From positions 1,550,001 through 1,614,000 of the forward strand of contig NZ_CP071139.1 of assembly GCF_017639205.1 (NCBI RefSeq): 64,000 nucleotides of DNA, given 5' to 3'. Shown in pieces: positions 42,820-51,854 of the stretch. The translations under genes were made by a program, and so were the position numbers. How positions within the stretch are numbered: the first letter of the stretch is position 1; every line of letters begins with the position of its first letter. This DNA comes from Streptomyces nojiriensis. Its GTDB lineage: Bacteria; Actinomycetota; Actinomycetes; Streptomycetales; Streptomycetaceae. Under the pieces are notes generated by a model. The model made no database searches and was not told where the DNA came from. It worked only from the letters and a program-made list of their open reading frames with translations.

Positions 42820-45800
42820 CAGGAACCGTCCGGCTGCTGGAGGGAGCCGAGGAGGGCGGCGGCCTCTTCGTCGCTCATGTTCTCGATCTGCTCGAAGACC
42901 GCGAGCAGCCGGTCCTGTTCGCCGGCGGCTTCGGCCTTGGCGGCGCGGACCAGTTCGGCCAGTCCGGAGACGGTCGGGCGGCCGAAGAAGTCGGCGAGGG
43001 CGATGTCGATGCCGAAGAGGGCGCGGACCCGGGAGACCACGATGGTGGCCTGCAGTGAGCTGCCGCCCAGGGCGAAGAAATCGCCCTCCACGTCCGGGTT
43101 CTGCCATTCGAGCAGCGGGGTGAGGATGTCCCGGCAGATCTGCTCCTCGATGGCGTCGCGCGGCGCGGTGCCGCCCTCGGCGGACTGCTCGGTGGGCAGG
43201 GGCAGGGCGGCGGTGTCGACCTTGCCGTGCGGGGTGAGCGGCAGTTCGTCGAGGACGACGACGACCGGCACCATGTAGCCGGGCAGCCGGCCGGCCGCGT
43301 AGGCGCGCAGGCCTTCGGCGTCGGCGACCTCGGAGGCGTACGAGCCCACCTGTTCGACGGTGACGTAGGCGGCCAGCATGCGCTCGCCGCCCGCCGCGGG
43401 CTGGGCCACCACGACGGCCTGCTGCACGGAGGGGTGTCCGGTGAGCACGGACTCGACCTCGCCGGGCTCGATGCGGTGGCCGCGCACCTTGAGCTGGCGG
43501 TCGGTGCGGCCGAGGAAGTCCAGGTTGCCGCCGGGCAGCCAGCGGACCAGGTCGCCGGTGCGGTAGAGGCGGGCCGTCTCGGGGCCGTCCGCGTAGGGGT
43601 TGTCGGCGAAGCGGTCGGCGGTGAGGTCGGGGCGGCCGAGGTAGCCGCGGGCGACGCCGGGGCCGGCAACGCACAGTTCGCCGGGTACGCCGGGCGGGAC
43701 CGGGCGCAGCCGCTCGTCGAGGACGAAGGCCTGGTGGCCAGGCATGGGGCGGCCGATCGGCGGGTTGCGGTCGTAGCTGCCGGTGCAGTCCATGAGCGTG
43801 ACGGCGACGGTCGCCTCGGTGGGGCCGTATCCGTTGACGAACCGGCGCTCCCCCGCGGTCCATTCGGCGACGAGCCGGCCGGGGAATGCCTCGCCGCCCA
43901 CCGAGACCAGTCGCAGGTCGGGCAGGGCGGCCTGGTCGAGCAACGGCAGCAGGGCGGGCGGGAGTTCCGCGACGGTGACCGCGTCCTCGCGCATCCGGGT
44001 CTGGAGCAGGGCCGGGTCGCGGCGCTCGTCGTCGGTGGCGATGACGAGCGAGCCGCCCGCCAGCAGGGTGGTGAAGACCTCGAAGACGGAGACGTCGAAG
44101 GTGAGCGGGGCGAACTGCAGGACCCGGTCCTCGGCCCGGATCTCGTAGGCCCGGGCGATGGTGCGGGAGAAGTGGGTGACCGAACGGTGCTCGATCATGA
44201 CCCCCTTGGGCGTTCCGCTGCTGCCCGAGGTGTAGAGCACGTAGGCCAGGTCGCCGGGGGTGGCGGTGGGCGCGAGGGAGGGGACCTCCCGGACGGGGGC
44301 CGCCGTTCCGGTGGTCACCAGCTCCAGCGGTACGGGCAGCTGCGCGGCTTCGTCGACGAGGGCGTGCCGGACCTTGGCGTCGGCGAGGACCGTACGGGTC
44401 CGCTCGGCCGGGGCGGCGGGGTCGACCGGGATGTAGTGGGCGCCCGCCTTGAGTACGCCGAGGACTCCGGCGACGGCGGCCGGGCCGCGGGACACGCACA
44501 CGGCGACCGGGTCGCCGTGGCGGACGCCGCGGTCGCGCAGCCGGTGGGCGATGGCCTCGGACCAGCGGTCGAGGGCCGCGTAGTCGAGCCGGGTGGAGCC
44601 GTGGCGGACGGCGACGGCGTCGGGGTGGATGGTGGCCCGCTCACGGAACGCGCGGTCCAGGGTGGTGGTCCAGGCGGCTTCGTCGACGGGGCCGCCGCGG
44701 GACAGCTCGCGGGCGTGCCGGGAGGCGGCCGGCTCCTCGACCAGGCTGATGTCGCCCACCTGGAGGTCGGGGTTCTCGGCGACCTGCTCCAGGACCTGCC
44801 GGAAGGCGGCGAGCAGGGCGCTCGCCGTGCCGTGCCGGTACAGGGAGGTGTTGTACTCGAGGGAGAGTTCCAGGCCGTCGTTCTCGCCGACCAGGAAGCT
44901 CATGTCGAACTTGGCCGCGCCGTCGTGGAGTTGGTCCATGGTGAACTCGACGTCGGCGGCCTGCGCCCGGTGGGTGCCCCAGCGGCCCAGCGAGGTGAAC
45001 TCGATCTGGAAGAGCGGGTGGCGCAGCGGGTCGCGCACCGGGCGGACGGCCTCGACCACCTGCTCGAAGGGCAGCTCGCTGTTGGTGAAGGAGTCCATGA
45101 CGGAGGACGCGGTGCGGGTGACCAGCTCGCGGAAGGTGAGCTGGTCGGTGACCTCGGTCCGCAGGGTGATCATCTGGACGAAGCAGCCGATGACCTGCTC
45201 CAGGTCGGGGTGCGGCCGGGAGGCGCTGGCCGTGCCGACGACGACGTCCTCGGTGCGGGTCCAGTGCCGCAGCAGCGCGTTGAAGGCGGCGAGCAGGGTG
45301 GTGAAGACGGTGGTGCTGTTGGCGTCGGCGAGCTCGGTGAGGCGGTCCAGCAGCTTCTGGTCCAGGGTCAGCTTCAGACCGCGGCCGTCGCCGCGGGTCT
45401 CGGGGCCGCGCGGGTGGTCGGGCAGGACCTCGGTGGCGACGGCGCCGGCCAGGAGCTGGCGCCATTTGCCCGCGAGCGCCCGGCCGTGCTCGTCGTTCTC
45501 CAGCTTGGCGCGCTGCCAGGCCGCGAAGTCGGCGTACTCGACGGCGAGCCGGGAGGCCTCGGGGCGCTTGCCCGCGGCGGCGGCCGCGTAGCTGGAGGTC
45601 AGTTCCTCGGTGAAGATCCGGGTCGATCCCGGGTCCCAGGCGATGTGGTGGACGACCCAGAGCAGGACGTGGTGCTCGGCGGCGAGCCGCACGAGGTGGG
45701 CGCGGACGGGCGGGCCGGCGGCCAGGTCGAAGGGGGCGGCGGCGCAGCTCGCGGTGAGCTCGGCGAGTGCGCGGTCCGCGTCGTCGCTGCCGGACAGGTC

Positions 45801-46175
45801 GGTGCTCTGGACGCCGAGCACGAAGGAGGGGACGGGCTCCTGCCAGGGGACTCCGTCGATCTCGACGAGTTTGCTGTGCAGCACCTGGTGGCGGGCGACG
45901 ACGGCGTTGAGCGCCTCGTGCAGGGCGGCCCGGTCGAGGGGGCCGCCCAGGCCTATGGCCAGGGCTATGTTGTTGCGGGCCTTGCCGGCGCCGAGCTTGT
46001 CGACGAACCACATCTGCTCCTGCTGGAAGGAGGAGCGGGAGCGCGGTCCGTGGTCGGCACGCTTGAGCTCGATGCGGCGGCCCACGCCGGCCGTCATCTG
46101 GTTGCGCATCCGTCCCAGCAGCCGGGAGCGCTGTCCCTGGGGCAGACGGCCGAGCCGTTCGGCGAGATCAGACAT
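42819..46175 (-). CDS. NRPS module C-A-PCP
   Basis: An 1118-residue module. A 20-residue docking-like helix (LAERLGRLPQGQRSRLLGRM) precedes a C domain whose active site is HHIAWDP, with Pro in place of the usual Gly. The A domain (about 495-990) has LYTSGSSGTPKG, LTFDVSVFEVF and GYGPTEATVAV, read as code D-V-F-E-S-G-G-V-A-K, which I cannot assign to a substrate with confidence. The PCP has LGGSSL near 1050. The ATG at 46175 overlaps the previous gene's end by 8 bases. No epimerase or methyltransferase domain is present. Confidence 0.88.
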   Translation of the reverse strand: MSDLAERLGRLPQGQRSRLLGRMRNQMTAGVGRRIELKRADHGPRSRSSFQQEQMWFVDKLGAGKARNNIALAIGLGGPLDRAALHEALNAVVARHQVLHSKLVEIDGVPWQEPVPSFVLGVQSTDLSGSDDADRALAELTASCAAAPFDLAAGPPVRAHLVRLAAEHHVLLWVVHHIAWDPGSTRIFTEELTSSYAAAAAGKRPEASRLAVEYADFAAWQRAKLENDEHGRALAGKWRQLLAGAVATEVLPDHPRGPETRGDGRGLKLTLDQKLLDRLTELADANSTTVFTTLLAAFNALLRHWTRTEDVVVGTASASRPHPDLEQVIGCFVQMITLRTEVTDQLTFRELVTRTASSVMDSFTNSELPFEQVVEAVRPVRDPLRHPLFQIEFTSLGRWGTHRAQAADVEFTMDQLHDGAAKFDMSFLVGENDGLELSLEYNTSLYRHGTASALLAAFRQVLEQVAENPDLQVGDISLVEEPAASRHARELSRGGPVDEAAWTTTLDRAFRERATIHPDAVAVRHGSTRLDYAALDRWSEAIAHRLRDRGVRHGDPVAVCVSRGPAAVAGVLGVLKAGAHYIPVDPAAPAERTRTVLADAKVRHALVDEAAQLPVPLELVTTGTAAPVREVPSLAPTATPGDLAYVLYTSGSSGTPKGVMIEHRSVTHFSRTIARAYEIRAEDRVLQFAPLTFDVSVFEVFTTLLAGGSLVIATDDERRDPALLQTRMREDAVTVAELPPALLPLLDQAALPDLRLVSVGGEAFPGRLVAEWTAGERRFVNGYGPTEATVAVTLMDCTGSYDRNPPIGRPMPGHQAFVLDERLRPVPPGVPGELCVAGPGVARGYLGRPDLTADRFADNPYADGPETARLYRTGDLVRWLPGGNLDFLGRTDRQLKVRGHRIEPGEVESVLTGHPSVQQAVVVAQPAAGGERMLAAYVTVEQVGSYASEVADAEGLRAYAAGRLPGYMVPVVVVLDELPLTPHGKVDTAALPLPTEQSAEGGTAPRDAIEEQICRDILTPLLEWQNPDVEGDFFALGGSSLQATIVVSRVRALFGIDIALADFFGRPTVSGLAELVRAAKAEAAGEQDRLLAVFEQIENMSDEEAAALLGSLQQPDGS

Positions 46176-49100
46176 GGGTTCCTCCGTTGCGGTGCAGGTC
46201 GGCGAGGAGAGCGGCGAGCCGGTCGGGCAGGTGCTTGGCGAAGTAGTGGCGGCCTCCGGGGAGCACGGCGAGGCGTACGTCGGCCGCGTACCGGCCCCAG
46301 GCGCGGTAGCCGTTCTCGTAGCCCTCGGTCGCGTCGTCGGCGTCGCCGATGATGCAGGTGAGCGGGGTAGCCAGGGGGCGGTCGTAGCCGCCCGGGGTGC
46401 GGGCGAAGAAGCGGGCGGCCTCGGTCATGTCGTGGCGGACCATCCGCAGGACCGCGGTGAGGTCGCTGTCGTCGAGGACGCCGTCGAAGCCGTCCATGGT
46501 GGTCAGGTAGGCGACGAGGTCGTCGTCGCCGGAGACGCGTTCCATCTCCAGGGCGTACTCGGGGTCCTCCTCGGGGAGGGCCGCGGCGAGGTCCAGGGCG
46601 ATCGGGCGCTGTCCCAGCCGTTCCAGTACGTGGGTGGTCTCCAGCGCGGTGACGACTCCGGCGCAGTGGCCGTAGACCGCGTACGGTCCCCGCACGGTGC
46701 GGGCGATCTCCCGGGCGGCGATCTCCGCGAACTCGGGGACCGGCAGCATGGGGCCGGGGCGCAGCGGGTCGTGTCCGGGCGGGGAGACGGCCAGGAGCTC
46801 GATGTGCGGCGGGAGCTGGGCCGCGAGGGGCTGGTAGGCGATGGCGTCGCCGCCGCCGTGCGGGAAGCAGACGAGGGTCAGCGCGGTGGTGCCGGCGGGG
46901 CGTTCGGGGGTGAGCCGGTGCAGCAGCCGGTGCTGCTGCGGGCCCGTTCCCGGTCCGGTTCCGGCGAGTTCGGCGGCTTTGGCGGCGAGCCCGGCCGGCG
47001 TCGGGTTGCTGAAGAGGTCGACGACGCGCAGGGCGGCGGCTCCGCCGTCCGGCAGGGCGGTGGCGACGGCGCGGACCACGCGGACGGCGGCGAAGGAGTC
47101 CCCGCCGAGGGCGAAGAAGTCGTCGCCGGGCGCGACTTCGGCCACGCCGAGCACCTCGGCCCAGACGGCGGCGATCCGCAGGACGACCGGGTCCGCGTCC
47201 GCGGGCGCGGTGGTGGGCCGGTCCGGTGCGGGGGCGGCGGGGCGCGGGTCGGGCAGGGCGCCCCGGTCCACCTTGCCGTTGGGGCTCAGCGGCAGCCGCT
47301 CCAGCAGGACCAGTTCGGCGGGGACGCAGTGCGGGGGCAGGACGGCGGCGAGGGCGGTGCGCAGGGCGGCGGGGTCGAGGTCCGCGCCCTCCTCGGGCAC
47401 CACGTAGCCGACGAGGCGGTCGGAGCCGGCGGTGCGGCGGGCGGCCACGACGGCCTCGCGGACGCCGGGGCGCTCGCGCAGCGCGCTCTCGACCTCGCCG
47501 GGCTCGATGCGCAGTCCGTTGAGCTTGATCCGGAAGTCGGTGCGGCCGAGGAGTTCGATGGTGCCGTCGGCGCCGTAGCGGGCCAGGTCGCCGGTGCGGT
47601 AGAGGCGTTCGGTGCGCCCCGGCTCCAGCTCGACGTGGACGAACTTCTCCTCGGTGAGCTCGGGCCGGTTCAGGTAACCGCGGGCCAGTCCGACGCCGCC
47701 CAGGTGGAGTTCGCCGGGGACGCCGACGGGGACGAGGCGGTCCTTCGGGTCGAGGATGTAGGTCAGCTGGTTGGCCATGGGCCGCCCGTACGGGAGCTTC
47801 GTCCACTCGGGATCGACCCGGCCGACGGGGAACTCCACCGAGTGGATGGAGGCTTCGGTCGCCCCGCCGAGCGCGACGAAGGACAGGCCGGGCGCGAAGG
47901 CGCGGATCCGGTCGGGCTGGGTGACGGGGATCCAGTCGCCGCCGAGGAACGCGGTGCGCAGCTTCGGCAGCCGGGGCCCGCCGGCGTGTTCGAGCTGGTC
48001 GGCCAGGAGGCCGAGGAGGGCGGGTGCCGAGTTCCACACGGTGACGCCGTGCCGCTCGACGAGGTCGGCCCAGTGGGCCGGATCCTTGGCGGCGGCCGGG
48101 TCGGGCAGGACGAGCGTGCCGCCCGCGGCGAGGATGCCGAGGGTCTCGTAGACGCTCATGTCGAAGCTGGGCGAGGACAGGGCGAGGACCGAGTCGCCGG
48201 GCGCGATGCCGTACGAGCGGTTGAGGTCGAGGATGTTGTTGACGACGCCCCGGTGTTCCAGGGCGATGCCCTTGGGGGTGCCGGTGGAGCCCGAGGTGAA
48301 GATGACGTAGGCCAGGTCCCGGGAGGTGACGGGGACGGCCGGGCGGGTCGCGGGCAGCTCGGCGAGCGCGGCCCGGTCGGTGTCGAGGAGCACCCGCGCG
48401 GTGCCGGCGGGGACGGGCAGTCGGCCGATCAGCTCCGCGTCGGAGACGACGATGGGCGGTGCGGAGTCCCGCAGCAGCAGCGCCAGGCGCTCGGCCGGGT
48501 AGTCCGGGTCGAGGGGGACGTAGGCCCCGCCGGCCTTGAGGACGGCGAGGATCGCGGTGACCAGTCCGGGGCCCCGGCGCAGGCACAGCGCCACGGTCCG
48601 GTCGGGTCCGGCGCCGGCTTCGACGAGCCGGTGCGCGAGCCGGTTGGCGCGCTCCTCCAGCTCCCGGTAGGTGATGTTCCAGCCGCCGAGTCCGCCGAGG
48701 ATCACTGCGGGCGCGTCGGGCCGCCGGTCGGCGTGCTGCTCGAACAACTCGTGCAGGCAGGCGTCCTGGGGGAAGGGGGCGCGGGTGGCGTTCCAGTCGT
48801 CCAGGGCGGCCCGGCGCTCGGCGTCGGTGAGCAGCGGCAGGGCGGACAGCGGGGCGTCGGGGCGGTCGACGGCCCCTTCCAGAGTGGTGAGGAAGTGGCC
48901 GAGGAGGCGGTCCACGGTCCCGGCGTCGAACAGGGCGGTGGGGTACTCCACGAGGGCGCGGACGGCGGTGCCGGTGTCGTGGACGCTGATCATGAGGTCG
49001 TACTTGGTGGCGTGCGAGGAGAAGTCGATGGGCTCGGTGGCGACGCCCGCGAGGCCCGGGGCGGTGTCCGGGGTCTCGTCGAGGAGGAACATCACCGAGG

Positions 49101-50262
49101 TGAGCGGCGGCCGGCTGGGGTCGCGGGGCAGCCCGAGGGCGTCGACGATCAGGTCGAAGGGCAGTTCCTGGTGCGCGTACGCCTGGAGGGTGGTGTGGCG
49201 GGTGGCGCGGACCAGTTCGGCGAAGCCGGGGTCGCCGCCGGTTCTGATGCGCAGCGGCAGGGTGTTGACGAAGAAGCCGATGAGCTCGCTGAAGGCCGGG
49301 TGGTCGCGGCCGGAGACCGAGGTGCCGACGACGATGTCCTCCTGGCCGGTCCAGCGGCGCAGGGTGGCGGCGAAGCCGGCCAGCATCGTCATGTAGAGGG
49401 TGGCGCCCTCGGACTTGCCGAACTCCCGCAGCCGGGCGATGAGCCGGGGCGGGAGGTCGATGTAGCGGGAGGCGCCGGCGTGGCCGAAGACGGGCGGTCT
49501 GGGCCGGTCGGTGGGCAGGTCCACGGGGGTGGCGCCGCCCAGCTCCTCCCGCCAGAAGGACGTGAGGCCCTCCAGCCGGTCCCCGCTGACGCGGCGGCGC
49601 TGCCAGGTGGCGAAGTCTGCGTACTGGAGGGCGAGCGGGGCCGCCGCCTCGGCGGACGCGCCGGTGCGGGCGGCGTAGGCGCGCTCCAGTTCGGTGTAGA
49701 GGACGCGCATGGACCAGCCGTCGGTGACGATGTGGTGCAGGTTGAGGACGAGGACGTGGTCCTCGGGGCCGATCCGGCCGAGCCGGGCCCGCAGCGGGAC
49801 GGCGCCGGCCAGGTCGAAGGGGGCGCCCGCGTCGGCGTCGTAGAACGGCCGGGCCGCCTCCTCGTCGGGGAGTTCGGTCAGCGGCAGGGGCAGCCGGTAG
49901 CCGTCCACCACCCGGGGTACGGCCTCGGTGGCGCCCTCCTGGTAGGTGTAGACGGTCCGCAGCACCTCGTGGCGGTCCACGATGTCCTGGAGCGCCGCGT
50001 GCAGGGCGGGGACGTCGAGCGGGCCGCGGATGCGCGTGGCGACGGGCACGTTGTAGGCGGGGCTGCCGGGCTGCAGCTGGTCGATGAACCAGAGGCGGCG
50101 CTGCGCGAAGGAGAGCACGGGCGCTTCGGCGGGGTCGCGGGGTGCCGGCTCAGGGTCCTCCCGTACGGCGGCGCGCCCGCCTCCTCGGCCGGTCAGGGCC
50201 TGGAACAGTGCCCGGCGGGACTTCGGCAGTGCGGCTATGCGTTCGGCGAGGGACTCGCTCAC
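46168..50262 (-). CDS. NRPS module C-A-PCP-TE with cysteine thioesterase
   Basis: A 1364-residue terminating module. The C domain has a regular LHHIVTDGWS near residue 176. The A domain (about 520-1020) has FTSGSTGTPKG and code D-M-Y-N-F-G-L-I-H-K, and shares the WNSAP/GGDWIP style of cyclisation-associated A domains. The PCP is LGGDSF near 1085. The C-terminal thioesterase (1140-1364) has its nucleophile motif as GHCAG with Cys1200 in place of Ser, and a terminal GGRHYF with the His. The TE would release the peptide by hydrolysis, lactonisation or transfer. The GTG at 50262 follows GGAGG. It opens the operon running to 39070. Confidence 0.88.
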   Translation of the reverse strand: MSESLAERIAALPKSRRALFQALTGRGGGRAAVREDPEPAPRDPAEAPVLSFAQRRLWFIDQLQPGSPAYNVPVATRIRGPLDVPALHAALQDIVDRHEVLRTVYTYQEGATEAVPRVVDGYRLPLPLTELPDEEAARPFYDADAGAPFDLAGAVPLRARLGRIGPEDHVLVLNLHHIVTDGWSMRVLYTELERAYAARTGASAEAAAPLALQYADFATWQRRRVSGDRLEGLTSFWREELGGATPVDLPTDRPRPPVFGHAGASRYIDLPPRLIARLREFGKSEGATLYMTMLAGFAATLRRWTGQEDIVVGTSVSGRDHPAFSELIGFFVNTLPLRIRTGGDPGFAELVRATRHTTLQAYAHQELPFDLIVDALGLPRDPSRPPLTSVMFLLDETPDTAPGLAGVATEPIDFSSHATKYDLMISVHDTGTAVRALVEYPTALFDAGTVDRLLGHFLTTLEGAVDRPDAPLSALPLLTDAERRAALDDWNATRAPFPQDACLHELFEQHADRRPDAPAVILGGLGGWNITYRELEERANRLAHRLVEAGAGPDRTVALCLRRGPGLVTAILAVLKAGGAYVPLDPDYPAERLALLLRDSAPPIVVSDAELIGRLPVPAGTARVLLDTDRAALAELPATRPAVPVTSRDLAYVIFTSGSTGTPKGIALEHRGVVNNILDLNRSYGIAPGDSVLALSSPSFDMSVYETLGILAAGGTLVLPDPAAAKDPAHWADLVERHGVTVWNSAPALLGLLADQLEHAGGPRLPKLRTAFLGGDWIPVTQPDRIRAFAPGLSFVALGGATEASIHSVEFPVGRVDPEWTKLPYGRPMANQLTYILDPKDRLVPVGVPGELHLGGVGLARGYLNRPELTEEKFVHVELEPGRTERLYRTGDLARYGADGTIELLGRTDFRIKLNGLRIEPGEVESALRERPGVREAVVAARRTAGSDRLVGYVVPEEGADLDPAALRTALAAVLPPHCVPAELVLLERLPLSPNGKVDRGALPDPRPAAPAPDRPTTAPADADPVVLRIAAVWAEVLGVAEVAPGDDFFALGGDSFAAVRVVRAVATALPDGGAAALRVVDLFSNPTPAGLAAKAAELAGTGPGTGPQQHRLLHRLTPERPAGTTALTLVCFPHGGGDAIAYQPLAAQLPPHIELLAVSPPGHDPLRPGPMLPVPEFAEIAAREIARTVRGPYAVYGHCAGVVTALETTHVLERLGQRPIALDLAAALPEEDPEYALEMERVSGDDDLVAYLTTMDGFDGVLDDSDLTAVLRMVRHDMTEAARFFARTPGGYDRPLATPLTCIIGDADDATEGYENGYRAWGRYAADVRLAVLPGGRHYFAKHLPDRLAALLADLHRNGGTHV

Positions 50263-50404
50263 CTTGAGCCTCCGTGCGTCTTCGGGAGTCGGGAGAGGGA
50301 TACGGCGAGGGGGGCGCCGCGGGTCGCGGCGCCGGGTGCGGACGTGCGGGGAGTACGGGCGTGCGGCGGTGTGCGGGAGGTGTACGGGGTGCGGGGCGCA
50401 GTGT

Positions 50405-50436
50405 GGAGTGGGTGCCGTTCGGCCGGCACCCACTCC
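50405..50436 (-). terminator. Terminator after the MFS exporter gene
   Basis: GGAGTGGGTGCCG at 50405-50417 pairs perfectly with CGGCACCCACTCC at 50424-50436 across a 6-base loop, and pairing goes on outward with one bulge. It is 22 bases beyond the exporter stop and 143 bases before the next NRPS start, so it separates the two transcripts; the NRPS promoter should lie between 50263 and 50404. Confidence 0.7.
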
Positions 50437-50457
50437 CACACCCCTGGCAGGTGCCGA

Positions 50458-51735
50458 TCAGGCGGTGATCCTGGCCTCGTCCGCGGCCGGAGATCCCTCC
50501 TCGGCGGTGTCGTCGCCGCCGGGCATTTCCTTGATCTTGGCGACCGGCCCGCCGAGCAGGGTCAGGCCGCCGATGATGGTGACGCTGCCGGCCACCGCGA
50601 GGCCGCCGGTCAGGCCGATCGCCTCGCCGAGCGCGCCGCCGGCGAAGTAGCCCAGCGACAGGGCGCCGTACACCGCGGAGAGCGCGGTGCCGCTGACGCG
50701 GCCCATCTGCTCGTTCGGGGTGACACCCTGCACGAGGCTGAGGACGTGGATGTCGAACATCGGGGAGACGAAGCCGATGACGGCCTGGACCACGATCAGT
50801 CCGACGAAGCCGCCGATCGCGCCGCCGGTCGGGACCAGGATGTAGCCGGCGCCGAGCACGACCGCGGTGATGACCAGCAGGCGGCCCACCGAGAGGCTCT
50901 TGGACACGACCTCGGAGAGCACCGCGCCGACGATGACGAAGACCGACATGACGGCGAAGGCGACACCGACCTGGCCGGGGCTGAGGTCCAGCACCTTGTA
51001 CGCGTAGACGATCAGGATGGCGTCACCCATCGCGGCACCGAGGTTGACCACGACGTTCGCGGTGAACAGGCCGCGCAGGACGGGGTTGCCGAAGAGGGTC
51101 CGCATGCCCTCCTTCATTTCCGCCTTCGCGGAGGCCTTGCGCTCCTCGGTCCGCTCGCGCACGTCCCGGTGGCGGATGACCAGCAGGGCGATGAGCGAGA
51201 TGAGGAAGGTGAACGCGTCGGCGGTGACGGCGCGTGCGGCGCCGAGCAGCTGGATGAGTGCGCCACCGGCGCCCGCGCCCACCGCCTCGGCGACGCTGCG
51301 GCTGATCTGGAGTTTGGTATTGCCTTCGATGAGGTTCTCGGTGCCGATGAGCTGCGGCAGCCAGGACTGGTAGGAGACCTCGAAGAAGGTGGTGAGGCAG
51401 CCGGTGACGCCGGCCACGATGAAGAGGTGGGTCATGCTGACGGAGTCGAGCGCGAACGCCAACGGAATCGTGGCCAGGGCCAGGAAGCGGCCCAGGTCGG
51501 CGACGATCATGACGGTACGCCTCGACACCCGGTCGGCCACCAGCCCGGCGATCGGGGCGAGCAGCAGGAAGGGGAGGAAGCGCAGCGCGCCGAGCACGCC
51601 GACCTCCAAGGCTCCGCCGCCCAGCACCACGACCGCGAGGGTCGGTAGTGCCAGGAGGGAGATCTTGTCGCCGAAGTTGCTGACGGTCTGCCCGAACCAC
51701 AGGCGATTGAAATCGGAATGCCGACCGAGTGCCAT
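50458..51735 (-). CDS. MFS transporter, EntS-like product exporter
   Basis: A 425-residue major facilitator with about 12 hydrophobic helices. RLWFGQTVSNFGDKISLLALP at the start (the first 20 residues are enough to recognise the group), LVADRVSRRTVMIVADLGRF near 62 and the later repeat mark the MFS_3 family, which includes the enterobactin exporter EntS and macrolide pumps. The C-terminal 30 residues are charged and cytoplasmic. It probably exports the cluster product and protects the producer. A SARP-type repeat lies 91-108 bases upstream of its ATG. Confidence 0.85.
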   Translation of the reverse strand: MALGRHSDFNRLWFGQTVSNFGDKISLLALPTLAVVVLGGGALEVGVLGALRFLPFLLLAPIAGLVADRVSRRTVMIVADLGRFLALATIPLAFALDSVSMTHLFIVAGVTGCLTTFFEVSYQSWLPQLIGTENLIEGNTKLQISRSVAEAVGAGAGGALIQLLGAARAVTADAFTFLISLIALLVIRHRDVRERTEERKASAKAEMKEGMRTLFGNPVLRGLFTANVVVNLGAAMGDAILIVYAYKVLDLSPGQVGVAFAVMSVFVIVGAVLSEVVSKSLSVGRLLVITAVVLGAGYILVPTGGAIGGFVGLIVVQAVIGFVSPMFDIHVLSLVQGVTPNEQMGRVSGTALSAVYGALSLGYFAGGALGEAIGLTGGLAVAGSVTIIGGLTLLGGPVAKIKEMPGGDDTAEEGSPAADEARITA

Positions 51736-51825
51736 GTCGACGCCCTTTTCTGATTGGGTACGGAATTGTCGGACGGCACTGACGCTATGGACCCCGAGTT
51801 AGACCCCGGTTATGAATTCCGGGAC

Positions 51826-51843
51826 TATAGACCGCTTGTAGAC
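51826..51843 (-). promoter_or_regulatory. SARP-type 11-bp direct repeat upstream of the exporter gene
   Basis: On the minus strand, reading toward the exporter, GTCTACAAGCG is followed directly by GTCTATAG, so GTCTA recurs with an 11-base period. The first unit shares GTCTACAA with the repeat in front of the halogenase at 63791. Such heptamer-like repeats at 11 bases are what SARP proteins bind. The site begins 12 bases before the AlkZ-like stop codon would end on this strand. Confidence 0.5.
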
Positions 51844-51854
51844 ATGCGATGGGT

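Noticed and set aside
50263..50404. CCGCAC-like repeats in the region before the C-A-PCP-TE gene as a SARP site
   Set aside because: The spacing is irregular and the unit is simple low-complexity GC sequence unlike the CTACAA unit.
45610..51648. A very long open frame of about 2000 codons on the + strand opposite the NRPS genes
   Set aside because: It is Gly/Glu/Val/Arg-rich without any domain, and lies exactly antisense to well-recognised C-A-PCP and MFS genes; it is a shadow of their GC3-rich codons.
51810..51814. A third TAGAC unit near the exporter promoter repeat
   Set aside because: It is 18 bases from its neighbour, not 11 or 22, so it is out of phase with the SARP-type array.
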